Shown: positions 17,840-27,287, counted from the first letter of the stretch. The stretch: 64,000 nt of DNA from Paraburkholderia sp. BL23I1N1 (GCF_003610295.1 NZ_RAPV01000001.1:372001-436000); one strand, 5' to 3'. Notes: generated from the letters alone by a model not told the origin. Translations and numbers: made by a program.

Positions 17840-18517
17840 ATTCAGCACGATCTGCATGGGCGCGTCGCCCATCTGCTGGCGACCGCGATACTGCGCGGCG
17901 ACTACGCGCCCGACTCGATCCTGCCGCGCGAGGCGGAGTTGATCGACACCTTCGGCGTGAGCCGGACGGTGTTGCGCGAGGCGCTGCGTACGCTCACGTC
18001 GAAAGGGCTGATTGAATCGCGTCCGCGGGTGGGTACACGAGTGCGGCCGAAACAGGCGTGGAATCTGCTCGATGCCGACGTGCTCGACTGGTACTCGCGC
18101 GTGGCCGAGCCCATGGCCTTCGCGCTCAAGCTGCAGGAAATGCGCGAGATGATCGAACCATACGCGGCGGCTCTGGCGGCTGCCTCGCACACGGACGACA
18201 CCTTCAACGCGCTGGCGGCAGCGCATGCGTCAATGGTCGCGGCGCGCAATGTCGATGAATGGGTGCGCGCCGATCTGCAGTTTCATCTGAGCGTGCTGAC
18301 GGCATGCAGCAACGAATTGCTGATTCCGCTCGGCACACTGATCGAGCGTACGTTGGAGGCGCAACTGCGCCTGAACGCGAAACGCGCGGATGTGTTCAAC
18401 GCGTCGCTGACCGAGCACACGGCAGTGTTCGAAGCGATCCGTGACCGCAAGGCGGTGGCGGCGCGCGAGGCGATGGCGGGATTGCTGGGCGTGACGCGCG
18501 GAAGAATCGAGGCGTAA
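17840..18517 (+). CDS. GntR/FadR-type regulator, probable galactonate regulator, ATT start
   Basis: 225 residues if translation starts at ATT 17840. The winged helix (HGRVAHLLATAILRGDYAPDSILPREAELIDTFGVSRTVLREALRTL) and C-terminal FCD ligand domain (ALKLQEMREMIEPYAAALAA) are intact. No ATG, GTG or TTG is in frame between the upstream stop (TAA near 17773) and TTG 17939, and a start at 17939 would delete half of the DNA-binding domain. At ATT 17840 a GGGAGA ribosome site is correctly spaced, and the 34 residues before AEL equal the length in E. coli DgoR. Either a rare ATT start or a mutated ATG. Confidence 0.75.
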   Translation: MQHDLHGRVAHLLATAILRGDYAPDSILPREAELIDTFGVSRTVLREALRTLTSKGLIESRPRVGTRVRPKQAWNLLDADVLDWYSRVAEPMAFALKLQEMREMIEPYAAALAAASHTDDTFNALAAAHASMVAARNVDEWVRADLQFHLSVLTACSNELLIPLGTLIERTLEAQLRLNAKRADVFNASLTEHTAVFEAIRDRKAVAAREAMAGLLGVTRGRIEA

Positions 18518-18562
18518 GCGTGACGCGAATGCGCCGCCTGCCGCCGGCCATCATGATCGTGC

Positions 18563-20101
18563 TCAATCCATCGCCGCATGCGCCACCGACGCATCCGGCG
18601 CCTGGCGCGCCGGCCGGATCAACACCAGCAGCGGAATGACCAGCAGCGTGGCCACGAACATCAGTTTGAAGTCGTTCAGGTAGGAGATCATCGACGCCTG
18701 CTGCGTAATCGACGCGTTCAGCACCGCCAGGTCGTAATTCGAGCCGCTGTTGAGCATCGGCTGGATCGCCGGATTGAAGGGCGTGATATTCGCCGCGAGG
18801 TCGGCATGCGAGACCTGCGTGTTGCGCGTCATCAGCGTCTGCACGATCGAAATGCCGATACTGCTGCCGATATTACGCATCAGGCTGTACGTTGCGGTGC
18901 CGTCCGCGCGCAGCTCGGGCGCGAGCGTGGAGAAAGTCAGCGCGCTCAGCGGCACGAACACGAGACCCAGGCCGAAGCCCTGGATCACGCCGGGCCAGAC
19001 GATGTCCGACGCCGACAGCACGATCGTGTATTGCATCATCTGCCAGAGCGCAAATGCGGAGATCAGGAAGCCGGCGAGCAGCAACAGCCGCGCGTCGATC
19101 CGCTTCAATAGCCGCCCGGCAAACAGCATCGCGACCATGGTCCCCGCGCCGCTCGGCGCCGTGACGAGACCCGTGGTCGCGACCGGATAGTTCATCAGGT
19201 TCTGCAGCATCGGCGGCAGCAACGCGCGTGTCGCATACATCACCGCGCCGATCACGAAGATGAAGAACGTGCCGGTCGCGAAGTTTGGATCCCTCAGCAA
19301 CTCGTACTTGAAGAACGATTTCTTGCCGACCGTCGCCGTATGCACGAGGAAGAACGCGAAGCTGATCGCCGCGAGCAGCGCCTCAATGACAATTTCATTC
19401 GAGCCGAACCAGTCGAGTTGCTCGCCGCGGTCGAGCATTGCCTGCAACGCGCCGATGGCGAGACCCAGGGTGGCAAAGCCGAACGCGTCGAACTTCGCGT
19501 CGTGCTTCGGCTCGCGCGCCGGCAGGAAGGTGGCCACGCCGAATAGCGCAAACGCACCGATCGGCACGTTGATGAAAAACACCCAGCGCCAGTTGTAGCT
19601 ATCGGTGAGCCAGCCGCCGAGCGTCGGGCCGAGAATCGGCCCGACCATCACGCCCATGCCCCACACGGCCATCGCCTGGCCCTGCTTTTCGCGCGGATTG
19701 ATGTCGAGCAGGATCGACTGCGACAGTGGTACCAGCGAGGCCCCGAAAATCCCTTGCAGCAGACGCGACGCGACGATCTGCGTCAGCGTTTCCGACAACC
19801 CGCACAGCGCCGAGGCCACGGTGAAGCCGCCGATCGAGAAGATCAGCAGCCGCTTGACGCTCAGCCGGTCGGACAGCCAGCCGGTCAGGGGCGTGGCGAT
19901 CGCGGCCGCGACGATATATGAGGTCAGCACCCACGTGATCTCGTCCTGCGACGCGGACAGCGTGCCCTGCATGTGCGGCAGCGCGACGTTGGCGATGGTG
20001 CTGTCGAGCGTCTGGATCAGCGTGGCGAGCATGATCGCGACGGTGATCATCGGCCGGTTGAGCGGGGCGGCGGCGCTCGTCGGCGTGGAGTCGGAGGACA
20101 T
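18563..20101 (-). CDS. DHA2-family multidrug efflux transporter (EmrB/QacA type)
   Basis: 512 residues with 14 predicted membrane helices. The motif LIQTLDSTIANVALPHMQGTLSAS is the DHA2 motif D; LTGWLSDRLSVKRLL is motif A; and GVMVGPILGPTLGGWLTD is antiporter motif C. It expels drugs in exchange for protons. No EmrA-like adaptor gene is adjacent. It is divergent from a MarR regulator and has an 18-bp palindrome just upstream of its start. Confidence 0.9.
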   Translation of the reverse strand: MSSDSTPTSAAAPLNRPMITVAIMLATLIQTLDSTIANVALPHMQGTLSASQDEITWVLTSYIVAAAIATPLTGWLSDRLSVKRLLIFSIGGFTVASALCGLSETLTQIVASRLLQGIFGASLVPLSQSILLDINPREKQGQAMAVWGMGVMVGPILGPTLGGWLTDSYNWRWVFFINVPIGAFALFGVATFLPAREPKHDAKFDAFGFATLGLAIGALQAMLDRGEQLDWFGSNEIVIEALLAAISFAFFLVHTATVGKKSFFKYELLRDPNFATGTFFIFVIGAVMYATRALLPPMLQNLMNYPVATTGLVTAPSGAGTMVAMLFAGRLLKRIDARLLLLAGFLISAFALWQMMQYTIVLSASDIVWPGVIQGFGLGLVFVPLSALTFSTLAPELRADGTATYSLMRNIGSSIGISIVQTLMTRNTQVSHADLAANITPFNPAIQPMLNSGSNYDLAVLNASITQQASMISYLNDFKLMFVATLLVIPLLVLIRPARQAPDASVAHAAMD

Positions 20102-20123
20102 GGGAAACCGGGATCGTCAAAAT

Positions 20124-20141
20124 TAGTAAGCATGCTTACTA
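20124..20141. promoter_or_regulatory. 18-bp palindrome, candidate MarR operator
   Basis: TAGTAAGCATGCTTACTA is a perfect palindrome 23 bp upstream of the efflux gene start. Its location would block that promoter when bound. MarR proteins bind palindromes of this size as dimers, so the divergent MarR at 20270 is the likely ligand. Confidence 0.65.
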
Positions 20142-20269
20142 TATCGGCTTCGAGCGAATGTGCCCACCAGGAATTATGCGGAGCCTGAATTGCGCCCGTT
20201 TTGGCGCGTTTTCGCCCGCTTTCGCCCGTTTCGACGATGACAAACAGAAGCCTTTCGTATAATCCGCGC

Positions 20270-20713
20270 ATGACCACCCAACTCGAAGAACGCTTCGGCT
20301 TTCTGATTTCCGACGTCGGCCGCCTGACAGGCAAGCGTTACGACGATCTCGCGAAATCATCGGTCGATCTGACGCGCGCGCAGTGCCGCGTGCTGGCCAA
20401 CCTCGCCCACTACGGCGACGTCAATCAGGCGCGACTCGCGGACCTGCTCGAAGTCGCGCCGATTTCGGCGGGACGTTTGCTGGATCGTATGGAAGATGGC
20501 GGCTGGATCGAGCGCACGGCGAATCCGCAGGATCGCCGGGAGCGTCAGGTGCGCATGACGCCGAAGGCCGAGCGCATGCTCGGCAAGGCCCGCAAAGTAG
20601 GCGATGAAGTCGCGCTCGAAGCGCTAAACGGTTTCACCGACGAAGAATCGAAGCAGCTCATCGCATTGCTGCAACGGGTGCGCGGCAATCTCAGCCGGCT
20701 GGTCGATCGTTGA
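20270..20713 (+). CDS. MarR-family transcriptional regulator
   Basis: 147 residues. Winged helix in the centre: LTRAQCRVLANLAHYGDVNQARLADLLEVAPISAGRLLDRMEDGGWIERTANPQDRRERQVRMT, with the conserved DRR wing. The divergent efflux transporter is the probable target, derepressed by a toxic ligand. The start at 20270 follows a TATAAT-like element (20258-20263), which leaves a very short leader if that element is used. Confidence 0.88.
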   Translation: MTTQLEERFGFLISDVGRLTGKRYDDLAKSSVDLTRAQCRVLANLAHYGDVNQARLADLLEVAPISAGRLLDRMEDGGWIERTANPQDRRERQVRMTPKAERMLGKARKVGDEVALEALNGFTDEESKQLIALLQRVRGNLSRLVDR

Positions 20714-20812
20714 GCGTGACGATTCGGGTGATGCGCTGCTTGCGTGATGCAAGCAGCGGGCGCGTGCCGGGGGCGCGAAACGCGGTATCGCGAACAAGCT
20801 AGCGTGCGCTAG

Positions 20813-22338
20813 GAGTCCGCGCGGCAGACAGAATTTGAGCCTCCGGAGTTGACGCCAGATCGGGCGGCGTCAACTGCGATTGCAGTTTTGCCCGCCAGTG
20901 CGCGCAAAAATGGTTTGCCCGGGGGCGAAATCAGGCAAACTTGCCCCCTTCCGGGCTTACGCAAGTTTCATTTTCGACATTCTGCGCAGGTTCAGCGCCA
21001 CGCAGACGAGCTTCCACTCGGCCTGAGCCTTGGCCAGTCCGCGCATGCTGAATTGTCGAAATCCGAGAACGCTTTTTACCCAGGCATTCGGCGGTTCGGA
21101 CAGCCATTTGCGCTTTCGATAGGCCGCCTGAGTTTGCGCAGAAGTAAACTTTTCTGCCATCGCGGCGCACAGCGGGCGCTTCAGGGCATCGACCCTCACA
21201 TCTTTCTTGCCCTCGCGTCCGGGCGCCACAATCAGCTCGGCGGGATGCTCGCGCAATTGCTCGAACGTCGCTTCCGACCGGTAGCCCGCGTCGGCAAGGA
21301 CTTGCCTGGGATTGGCGCCAGCGTCACGCAGCACGGCAGCAAGAACGCCTGGCAACTGGCCGCTGTCGGCGGCACTGTTACCCAGTTCGGCCGCGACGAT
21401 GATGTGGGCCGTGTCGTCGACGGCAGCCTGGGCATTGTAGGAATAGTCGAAGCCGCCGCCGGCGTGCTTCATGATCCGGCTTTCCGGGTCAGTAAAATTC
21501 TCCTGGGCGTCGGGCTTGGGCTCGCCGAACCTGTACTTGAAGCGCGACTTCTTTTTCGGCTTGTCGCCGCCGTCCGGCGGCGTGTCGTCGTCGCTACGAC
21601 CACGCGCGATATCGGCCTGGCGCTGGCGCTCTTCCAGACGCGCACGCGCAGCACGGATGACCGCAAGCCGGTCCTCGCGCCGCGTGATCTCGGCCGGAAT
21701 ATCGAGTTCAGGCTCGTTCTTCTCAGCGTCATCGGCCACTTTCGCTTTTGCCAGCAGCGCATCGATCTGTTCTTTCAGTTCAAGCTCGGCTTTCTTCATC
21801 CGGTCGTAGCTCATCGCCTTGTGGCGCGAGGCATTGGCCTTGATCTTCGTGCCGTCAACGGCAATCGTCCCGAGCCTGATCAGTCCGCACTCCCTGGCCA
21901 GTTTCACCACCTGCACAAACAGGTCCGACAGTTCTTTGAGGTGAAAGGCGCGGAAGTCGCACAGCGTCCGGTGCGCCGGATAGTTGCCCGCCGCCAGGAC
22001 CCGGAACGCGACATCCTCATGCAGCTTCCTGGCCAGCTTGCGCGACGAGAACACGCCGGTCGCATAGCCGTACACGAGCACCTTCACCATCATCGCCGGA
22101 TGAAAGGGCTGGTTGCGCTGACCACCGCCGGCATACCGCGCATGGAAAGCGGAGAGGTCGAGTGAGTCCACCGTGTCGCTGATGTAGTAGGCAAGGTGCC
22201 CTTCGGGCAGCCAGTCTTGCAGCGCGTGGGGCAGCAACATCTGCTGCTGCGGCTCGTAGGGGAGATAGCTTGTTGTCATCTGCTAACAACGTTTACCCTG
22301 CCCGACCGGATGACATCAGACTTCTGCCGCGCACGCTC
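20813..22338 (-). mobile_element. IS1182-family insertion sequence, apparently complete
   Basis: About 1526 bp. The ends are imperfect inverted repeats, GAGTCCGCGCGGCAGA on the left and TCTGCCGCGCACGCTC on the right (13 of 16 matching). Each is flanked by CTAG (20809-20812 and 22339-22342), consistent with a 4-bp target duplication. One transposase gene fills it, on the minus strand. Confidence 0.8.
20957..22279 (-). CDS. IS1182-family transposase
   Basis: 440 residues. N-terminal domain YLPYEPQQQMLLPHALQDWLPEGHLAYYISD is the IS1182 pattern. DDE residues are visible in TIAVDGTKIKANAS (first Asp), VLADAGYRSE (second Asp), and a C-terminal E in AQAEWKLVCVALNLRRM. A charged insertion (residues about 170-255) separates the first two, as usual in the family. 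It is full length and uninterrupted, so the element may still be active. Confidence 0.9.
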   Translation of the reverse strand: MTTSYLPYEPQQQMLLPHALQDWLPEGHLAYYISDTVDSLDLSAFHARYAGGGQRNQPFHPAMMVKVLVYGYATGVFSSRKLARKLHEDVAFRVLAAGNYPAHRTLCDFRAFHLKELSDLFVQVVKLARECGLIRLGTIAVDGTKIKANASRHKAMSYDRMKKAELELKEQIDALLAKAKVADDAEKNEPELDIPAEITRREDRLAVIRAARARLEERQRQADIARGRSDDDTPPDGGDKPKKKSRFKYRFGEPKPDAQENFTDPESRIMKHAGGGFDYSYNAQAAVDDTAHIIVAAELGNSAADSGQLPGVLAAVLRDAGANPRQVLADAGYRSEATFEQLREHPAELIVAPGREGKKDVRVDALKRPLCAAMAEKFTSAQTQAAYRKRKWLSEPPNAWVKSVLGFRQFSMRGLAKAQAEWKLVCVALNLRRMSKMKLA

Positions 22339-22390
22339 CTAGCTCTTTTTATGGCATTCGCCGATGAATTGCAGCGGCCAGGTTCACTGC

Positions 22391-22756
22391 TTATTTCGAT
22401 TCAGGCGCGGCGCCAGACGGTTGAACCAGTTCGAAGCAGGCCGCCTTTGATTTCGCATCGGGTTGCGCCGGGTCGATGCATTTGAACGCGCTCTGGTCGC
22501 GTTGAACAAAAATGGTATCAGTTGTGCCGACGCTGCCGCGTGCGCCATTGATCACTGCGACGATTTTGTAGCCGTCCTGCAGCAGCGTTGAAAGCGTGAT
22601 CGGACTGGCGCGCCACTGATTGTCGGGCGGCGTTTGGGTGTTCGCTTGGGTGTTGGTTTGGGCATTCGCCTGGGCGTTGGCGAAGAGCGGCGATGCGGCG
22701 GCAAAAAGCGCGGTGGATGCGGTGGCCACGGCAAGCGCGGCGGTGCGGAACGTCAT
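22391..22756 (-). CDS. Small exported hypothetical protein
   Basis: 121 residues. The start at 22756 follows a strong AAGGAGG ribosome site. The signal peptide is MTFRTAALAVATASTALFAAASPLFANA. A short Gln/Asn/Thr repeat (NAQANAQTNTQANTQT) links it to a compact domain with LLQDGYKIVAVINGARGSVGTTDTIFVQRDQSAFKC and a second Cys (KAACFEL), probably disulfide-linked in the periplasm. I do not recognise a family. It ends 50 bp from the IS1182 element. Confidence 0.72.
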   Translation of the reverse strand: MTFRTAALAVATASTALFAAASPLFANAQANAQTNTQANTQTPPDNQWRASPITLSTLLQDGYKIVAVINGARGSVGTTDTIFVQRDQSAFKCIDPAQPDAKSKAACFELVQPSGAAPESK

Positions 22757-22810
22757 CAAGAAACCTCCTTGAAGTTGCTGTTTGGGAAAGCCAAAACGGA
22801 AAGCCAAAAC

Positions 22811-22843
22811 AAAAAAGCCGCTGATCTTGTGGATCAGCGGCTT
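22811..22843 (-). terminator. Terminator of the tRNA gene
   Basis: Stem AAGCCGCTGATC / GATCAGCGGCTT, loop of five bases, followed on the minus strand by TTTTTTGTTTT. It sits 12 bp past the tRNA CCA end. Confidence 0.9.
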
Positions 22844-22854
22844 CTTCTTGCAAC

Positions 22855-22931
<77 letters not shown>

Positions 22932-23019
22932 GAAAGAAGCGAGATTATGAGGATAGGGCTGGGGGCTGTCAACCCCCGCCGCACAACTTTTTCAAATTGC
23001 CCATCCATCATCAGGCGGT

Positions 23020-24678
23020 TCAGTCCTTCGCGTAGATATCCGAGTCCTTGGTTTCCCTGACGAACAGCATGCCGATCACGAGCGTGGCGAGCGCGACCAC
23101 AATCGGATACCACAGGCCCGAGTAGATGTTGCCCTTGGCCGCCACGATCGCGAAGGCAGTCGCCGGCAGGAAGCCGCCGAACCAGCCATTGCCGATGTGA
23201 TACGGCAGCGACATCGAGGTATAGCGGATGCGCGTCGGGAACATCTCCACCAGCATCGCCGCAATCGGCCCATAGACCATCGTCACGTAGATCATCATGA
23301 TTGTCAGGATCACCACGGTCATCGGCCAGTTGATCTGCGACGGATCGGCCTTCGGCGGATAGCCGGCGGTCTTCAGCGTGGTCGCCAGAGTCTTGTCGAA
23401 CGCCTTGCCCTGATCCTTGGCGTCGGCGGCCTTGCCGTCATACGTGTTGATCACCGTATCGCCGACCTTGATCTCCGCCAGCGTGCCCGCCGGCCCCGCA
23501 ACGTTCTCGTAGTTCAAGCCGGCCTTCGAGAGCGCGCTCTTGGCGATGTCGCAGGAGCTCGTGAACTTCGAGGTGCCGACCGGGTTGAACTGGAACGAGC
23601 ACTCGTCCGGATTCGCGATCACGACAATCGGGGACTTTGCCGTAGCCGTTTCCAGCGCCGGGTTCGTGTAGTGAGTCAGCGCCTTGAACAGCGGGAAGTA
23701 CGTGCAGGCAGCAATCAGCAGGCCGGCCATGATGATCGGCTTGCGGCCGATGCGGTCCGACAGCGAGCCGAAGAACAGGAAGAACGGCGTGCCGATCAGG
23801 AGCGCGATCGCGATCAGGATGTTGGCCGTCGCGCCGTCGACCTTCAGCGTCTGCGTCAGGAAGAACAGCGTGTAGAACTGGCCCGTGTACCAGACCACGG
23901 CCTGGCCGGCGGTCAGGCCGATCAGCGCGAGGATCACGATCTTCAGGTTCTTCCATTGACCGAATGCTTCGGTCAGCGGGGCCTTCGAGGTCTTGCCTTC
24001 GGCCTTGATGCGCTCGAACACCGGCGATTCATGCAGTTGCAGGCGAATCCACACCGACACGCCGAGCAGCACGATCGACGCGATGAACGGAATGCGCCAG
24101 CCCCATACGCCGAATGCGTCTTCGCCCATTGCCGTGCGCACGCCGAGAATCACCAGCAGCGACAGGAACAGGCCGAGCGTGGCGGTCGTCTGGATCCATG
24201 CGGTGTAGAAGCCGCGGCGTCCCGGCGGCGCATGTTCCGCGACGTAGGTTGCCGCACCGCCATACTCGCCGCCGAGTGCGAGACCCTGCAGCAGGCGCAT
24301 CGCGATGAAGATCACCGGCGACACAATGCCGATCGATGCATAGCCGGGCAGGAAGCCGACCAGGAAGGTCGACAGGCCCATGATCACGATCGTGATGAGG
24401 AACGTGTATTTGCGGCCGACCATGTCGCCGAGGCGCCCGAATACGATCGCGCCGAACGGCCGCACCGCGAAGCCCGCGGCGAAGCTGAGCAGCGTGAAGA
24501 TAAAGGCGGCAGTCGGATTGACGCCGGAGAAGAAGCTCTTGCTGATAAAGATCGCAAGTGAGCCGGCCAGATAGAAATCGTACCACTCGAAAACCGTACC
24601 CAGCGACGACGCGAAGATCACCCGTTTCTCTTCGTGTGTCATCGGCGCGTGGGAGAGTTGCCCGCCAACGGTAGCCAT
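23020..24678 (-). CDS. MHS-family MFS transporter with large periplasmic insertion
   Basis: 552 residues. FASSLGTVFEWYDFYLAGSLAIFISKSFF and GRLGDMVGRKYTFL mark the MHS branch (organic acid or compatible-solute symport with protons). Unlike the 454-residue relative at 6013, an extra region of about 115 residues (333-450) lies between two membrane segments. It contains two Cys (360 and 376) that could form a disulfide outside the cell membrane. The substrate is unknown. It stands alone; the next genes are a two-component system. Confidence 0.88.
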   Translation of the reverse strand: MATVGGQLSHAPMTHEEKRVIFASSLGTVFEWYDFYLAGSLAIFISKSFFSGVNPTAAFIFTLLSFAAGFAVRPFGAIVFGRLGDMVGRKYTFLITIVIMGLSTFLVGFLPGYASIGIVSPVIFIAMRLLQGLALGGEYGGAATYVAEHAPPGRRGFYTAWIQTTATLGLFLSLLVILGVRTAMGEDAFGVWGWRIPFIASIVLLGVSVWIRLQLHESPVFERIKAEGKTSKAPLTEAFGQWKNLKIVILALIGLTAGQAVVWYTGQFYTLFFLTQTLKVDGATANILIAIALLIGTPFFLFFGSLSDRIGRKPIIMAGLLIAACTYFPLFKALTHYTNPALETATAKSPIVVIANPDECSFQFNPVGTSKFTSSCDIAKSALSKAGLNYENVAGPAGTLAEIKVGDTVINTYDGKAADAKDQGKAFDKTLATTLKTAGYPPKADPSQINWPMTVVILTIMMIYVTMVYGPIAAMLVEMFPTRIRYTSMSLPYHIGNGWFGGFLPATAFAIVAAKGNIYSGLWYPIVVALATLVIGMLFVRETKDSDIYAKD

Positions 24679-24908
24679 AAGTCGTCTCCAATATTGATAT
24701 ATGCACGCGGTCCGCCGGCAAAGGCGTCCCCGTGAAACCGATTATTGGAGTGAAAACTTACGGCGTACTGACGTGGAGGGGTGAAACTGCGGTCTCGGAT
24801 TTTTAGGCCGAATTTCCGTCTAAATTCGTTAAGTGGCGTGTAAATTATCGCAATTTACGGCTAACGTATCTCAATATGGCGACGGGCCCAGCGAGGGTTT
24901 TTGCGCGC

Positions 24909-26465
24909 TTAGGGTAAGTCCCGTACCCGTTCGAGCACCTTTAAGCTGATACGCACGAGCGTTCCGGCAAGCCGCGGCGAGGTTTGATAGACGTGATCGT
25001 CGATCGTCATCTCTCCGCCGTGCATCGTCGTGATCTCGCGGACGATCGCGAGTCCGAGCCCACTGCCATCGCCTTCGCGGCCGAGAATCCGGTAAAAACG
25101 CTCGACCACGCGCGAGCGCTCTGCCACCGGAATGCCGAGCCCGGTGTCTTCCACTTCCAGATGCACGCGCCGCGCCGTCACGTCGTGCCGCACCCGCACG
25201 GTGATTCGCCCGCCGGCCGGTGTGTAGCGGATCGCGTTGTCGATCAGATTCGACAACATTTCCCGCAGCATGACCGGATTGCCGTCGACTTCGACCGGCG
25301 TATCCGGTGCTTCGGGCGCTTCTGGTCCTTCGTAGCCGAGGTCCATCTGCTTGGCGAGCGCGGCCTGAACCCAGTCGCGCACCGCGCTGCGCGCGACTTC
25401 CGTCACTTCGACGGGCGTGAAAATCTGCCCCGACATGCGGTTTTCCGCGCGCGCCAGCGCGAGCAACTGGGTGACGAGACGCGCCGCATGCTCCGAACTG
25501 GTGGCGATCTGCTCGAGCGAGCGGTGGACTTCCTCGGAGGCGTCCTGGCGCAGCGCCAGTTCAGCCTGCGTGCGCAGACCGGCAAGCGGCGTTTTCATCT
25601 GATGCGCGGCGTCGGCGATAAAGCGCTTCTGCAACTCCATGTTCTGTTCGAGGCGCGTCAGCAGATCGTTGAACGACGTCACCAGCGGTTCGATCTCCGG
25701 CGGCGCGCGGCGAGCTTCGAGCGGCGACAGGTCGTCCGGGCGGCGCGCGCGAATATGCGCCTGCAGCGCATGCAGCGGCGCAAGTCCGCGCGACAGGCCG
25801 AACCACACCAGCAGGATCGCCAGCGGCAGGATCACGAACTGCGGCAGGATCACGCCTTTGATGATGTCGTTGGCAAGCTGGCTGCGTTTGTCGAGCGTCT
25901 CGGCGACCTGCACCAGCACCGGCTGCGCGCCGGGTGTCTGCGGAAACTCGACGGTCGTATAGGCGACGCGGATGTCGTTGCCGCGCAGCACGTCGTCACG
26001 GAATTCGACGAGACCCGGGGGAGGGCGGTCCTCCTCGTGCGGCAGCGGCATGTCGCGCTCGCCGCCCACCAGTTCGCCGCGCGTGCCGAGCACCTGATAG
26101 AACACGCTGTCGACATTGTCGGTGCGCAGAAAGTCGCGGGTGGAATCGGGCAGCGACAACTCCGCCACGCCGTTGATCGGATGGATCTGGCGGGCCAGCA
26201 CGTAGGCGTCGGTTTCGAGCGCGCGGTCAAACGGGCCGTTGGCGATCGACTTGGCGACCAGGTAGGTGACGGCGAGGCTCATCGGCCAAAGCAGCAGCAG
26301 CGGCGCCAGCATCCAGTCGAGAATCTCGCCGAACAGCGAGCGCGGGCGCGCTTCGGCGGCGGCTTCGGTCTCGTCGGGCGGGGCGAACGGATTGGCGTAG
26401 CGCTCGTCGCGTGCCTCGTCGAGGTCCGCCGCGTGCGCCGTAGCGCGGTCTGCGCGTGCGGACAT
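24909..26465 (-). CDS. Sensor histidine kinase, TctE-like
   Basis: 518 residues. Two membrane helices (about 53-72 and 205-224) enclose a periplasmic 2CSK-type sensor region. Then follow a HAMP linker, the dimerisation/phosphoacceptor region with H288 in FIADAAHQMKTPLAGL, and the ATP-binding domain (NLIDNAIRYTPAGG, DTGLGIP, GSGLGLAIVREI). The first 45 residues are charged and cytoplasmic. It is 9 bp downstream of its response regulator gene. The signal is unknown; relatives sense tricarboxylates. Confidence 0.9.
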   Translation of the reverse strand: MSARADRATAHAADLDEARDERYANPFAPPDETEAAAEARPRSLFGEILDWMLAPLLLLWPMSLAVTYLVAKSIANGPFDRALETDAYVLARQIHPINGVAELSLPDSTRDFLRTDNVDSVFYQVLGTRGELVGGERDMPLPHEEDRPPPGLVEFRDDVLRGNDIRVAYTTVEFPQTPGAQPVLVQVAETLDKRSQLANDIIKGVILPQFVILPLAILLVWFGLSRGLAPLHALQAHIRARRPDDLSPLEARRAPPEIEPLVTSFNDLLTRLEQNMELQKRFIADAAHQMKTPLAGLRTQAELALRQDASEEVHRSLEQIATSSEHAARLVTQLLALARAENRMSGQIFTPVEVTEVARSAVRDWVQAALAKQMDLGYEGPEAPEAPDTPVEVDGNPVMLREMLSNLIDNAIRYTPAGGRITVRVRHDVTARRVHLEVEDTGLGIPVAERSRVVERFYRILGREGDGSGLGLAIVREITTMHGGEMTIDDHVYQTSPRLAGTLVRISLKVLERVRDLP

Positions 26466-26474
26466 GGGCGTCTT

Positions 26475-27287
26475 CTATTTGTAGTGATGGCTCGCCGGCA
26501 TCGCGGCCGACGGAGGCGAAGACGGCGATCCCGGCGATGCCGGCGCTTCGGGCTCACCGGACGCAGGCGGCGCGAGCGGGTTGTCGCTCGCGTTCACATT
26601 TGTGCTCGTGTTCGCGGGCAGGGCGGCTTTCTCGAGGCAGTACCCGAGGCCTCGCACGGTGATGATGCGCACGCCGCTCGGCTCGATCTTCTTGCGCAGC
26701 CGGTGCACGTACACTTCGATCGCGTTATTGCTGACTTCCTCGCCCCATTCGCACAGATGGTCGACGAGCTGTTCCTTCGATACCAGCCGCCCGATCCGTT
26801 GCAGCAGCACTTCGAGCAAACCGAGCTCGCGCGCCGACAGGTCGATCACCTGCTCGTTGACATAGGCGATCCGGCCAACCTGATCGAACGACAGCGAGCC
26901 GTGCCGCACCACCGTCGGGCCGCCGCCCGCGCCGCGCCGGGTCAGCGCGCGCACGCGCGCCTCGAGCTCGTTCAGGGCAAAGGGTTTGGCCATGTAATCG
27001 TCGGCGCCGAGATCGAGGCCTTTGACGCGTTCGTCGACGCTGTCCGCAGCGGTGAGGATCAGTACCGGCAGGTTCGAATTGCGGGCGCGCAGGCGGCGCA
27101 GCACCTCGAGCCCCGACATGCGCGGCAGGCCCAGATCGAGGATCAGCAGGTCGAAAGTTTGCACCGACAGGGCGGTGTCGGCCTCGACGCCGTTCTTCAC
27201 ATGATCGACGGCATAGGCCGATTGGCGGAGTGATCGAACCAGACCGTCCGCGAGTATGCTGTCGTCTTCGGCAATCAGAATTCGCAT
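26475..27287 (-). CDS. OmpR/TctD-type response regulator with long C-terminal tail
   Basis: 270 residues. Receiver domain with acidic pocket EDD, phospho-acceptor D51 ([13 protein letters not shown]), T82 region LILTAAD and K in YMAKPF. Winged helix with [28 protein letters not shown]. After that comes an unusual tail of about 48 residues (222-270) rich in Pro, Ala, Ser and Thr, absent from typical 220-residue relatives. It forms an operon with the kinase. Confidence 0.9.
   Translation of the reverse strand: MRILIAEDDSILADGLVRSLRQSAYAVDHVKNGVEADTALSVQTFDLLILDLGLPRMSGLEVLRRLRARNSNLPVLILTAADSVDERVKGLDLGADDYMAKPFALNELEARVRALTRRGAGGGPTVVRHGSLSFDQVGRIAYVNEQVIDLSARELGLLEVLLQRIGRLVSKEQLVDHLCEWGEEVSNNAIEVYVHRLRKKIEPSGVRIITVRGLGYCLEKAALPANTSTNVNASDNPLAPPASGEPEAPASPGSPSSPPSAAMPASHHYK

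Noticed and set aside
17939..18517. TTG 17939 as start of the GntR regulator
   Set aside because: It would remove the first helices of the DNA-binding domain, which are encoded and in frame upstream.
24984..27233. 749-codon plus-strand frame opposite the two-component genes
   Set aside because: Low-complexity Arg/His/Gln translation spanning two real genes and their junction; shadow frame.
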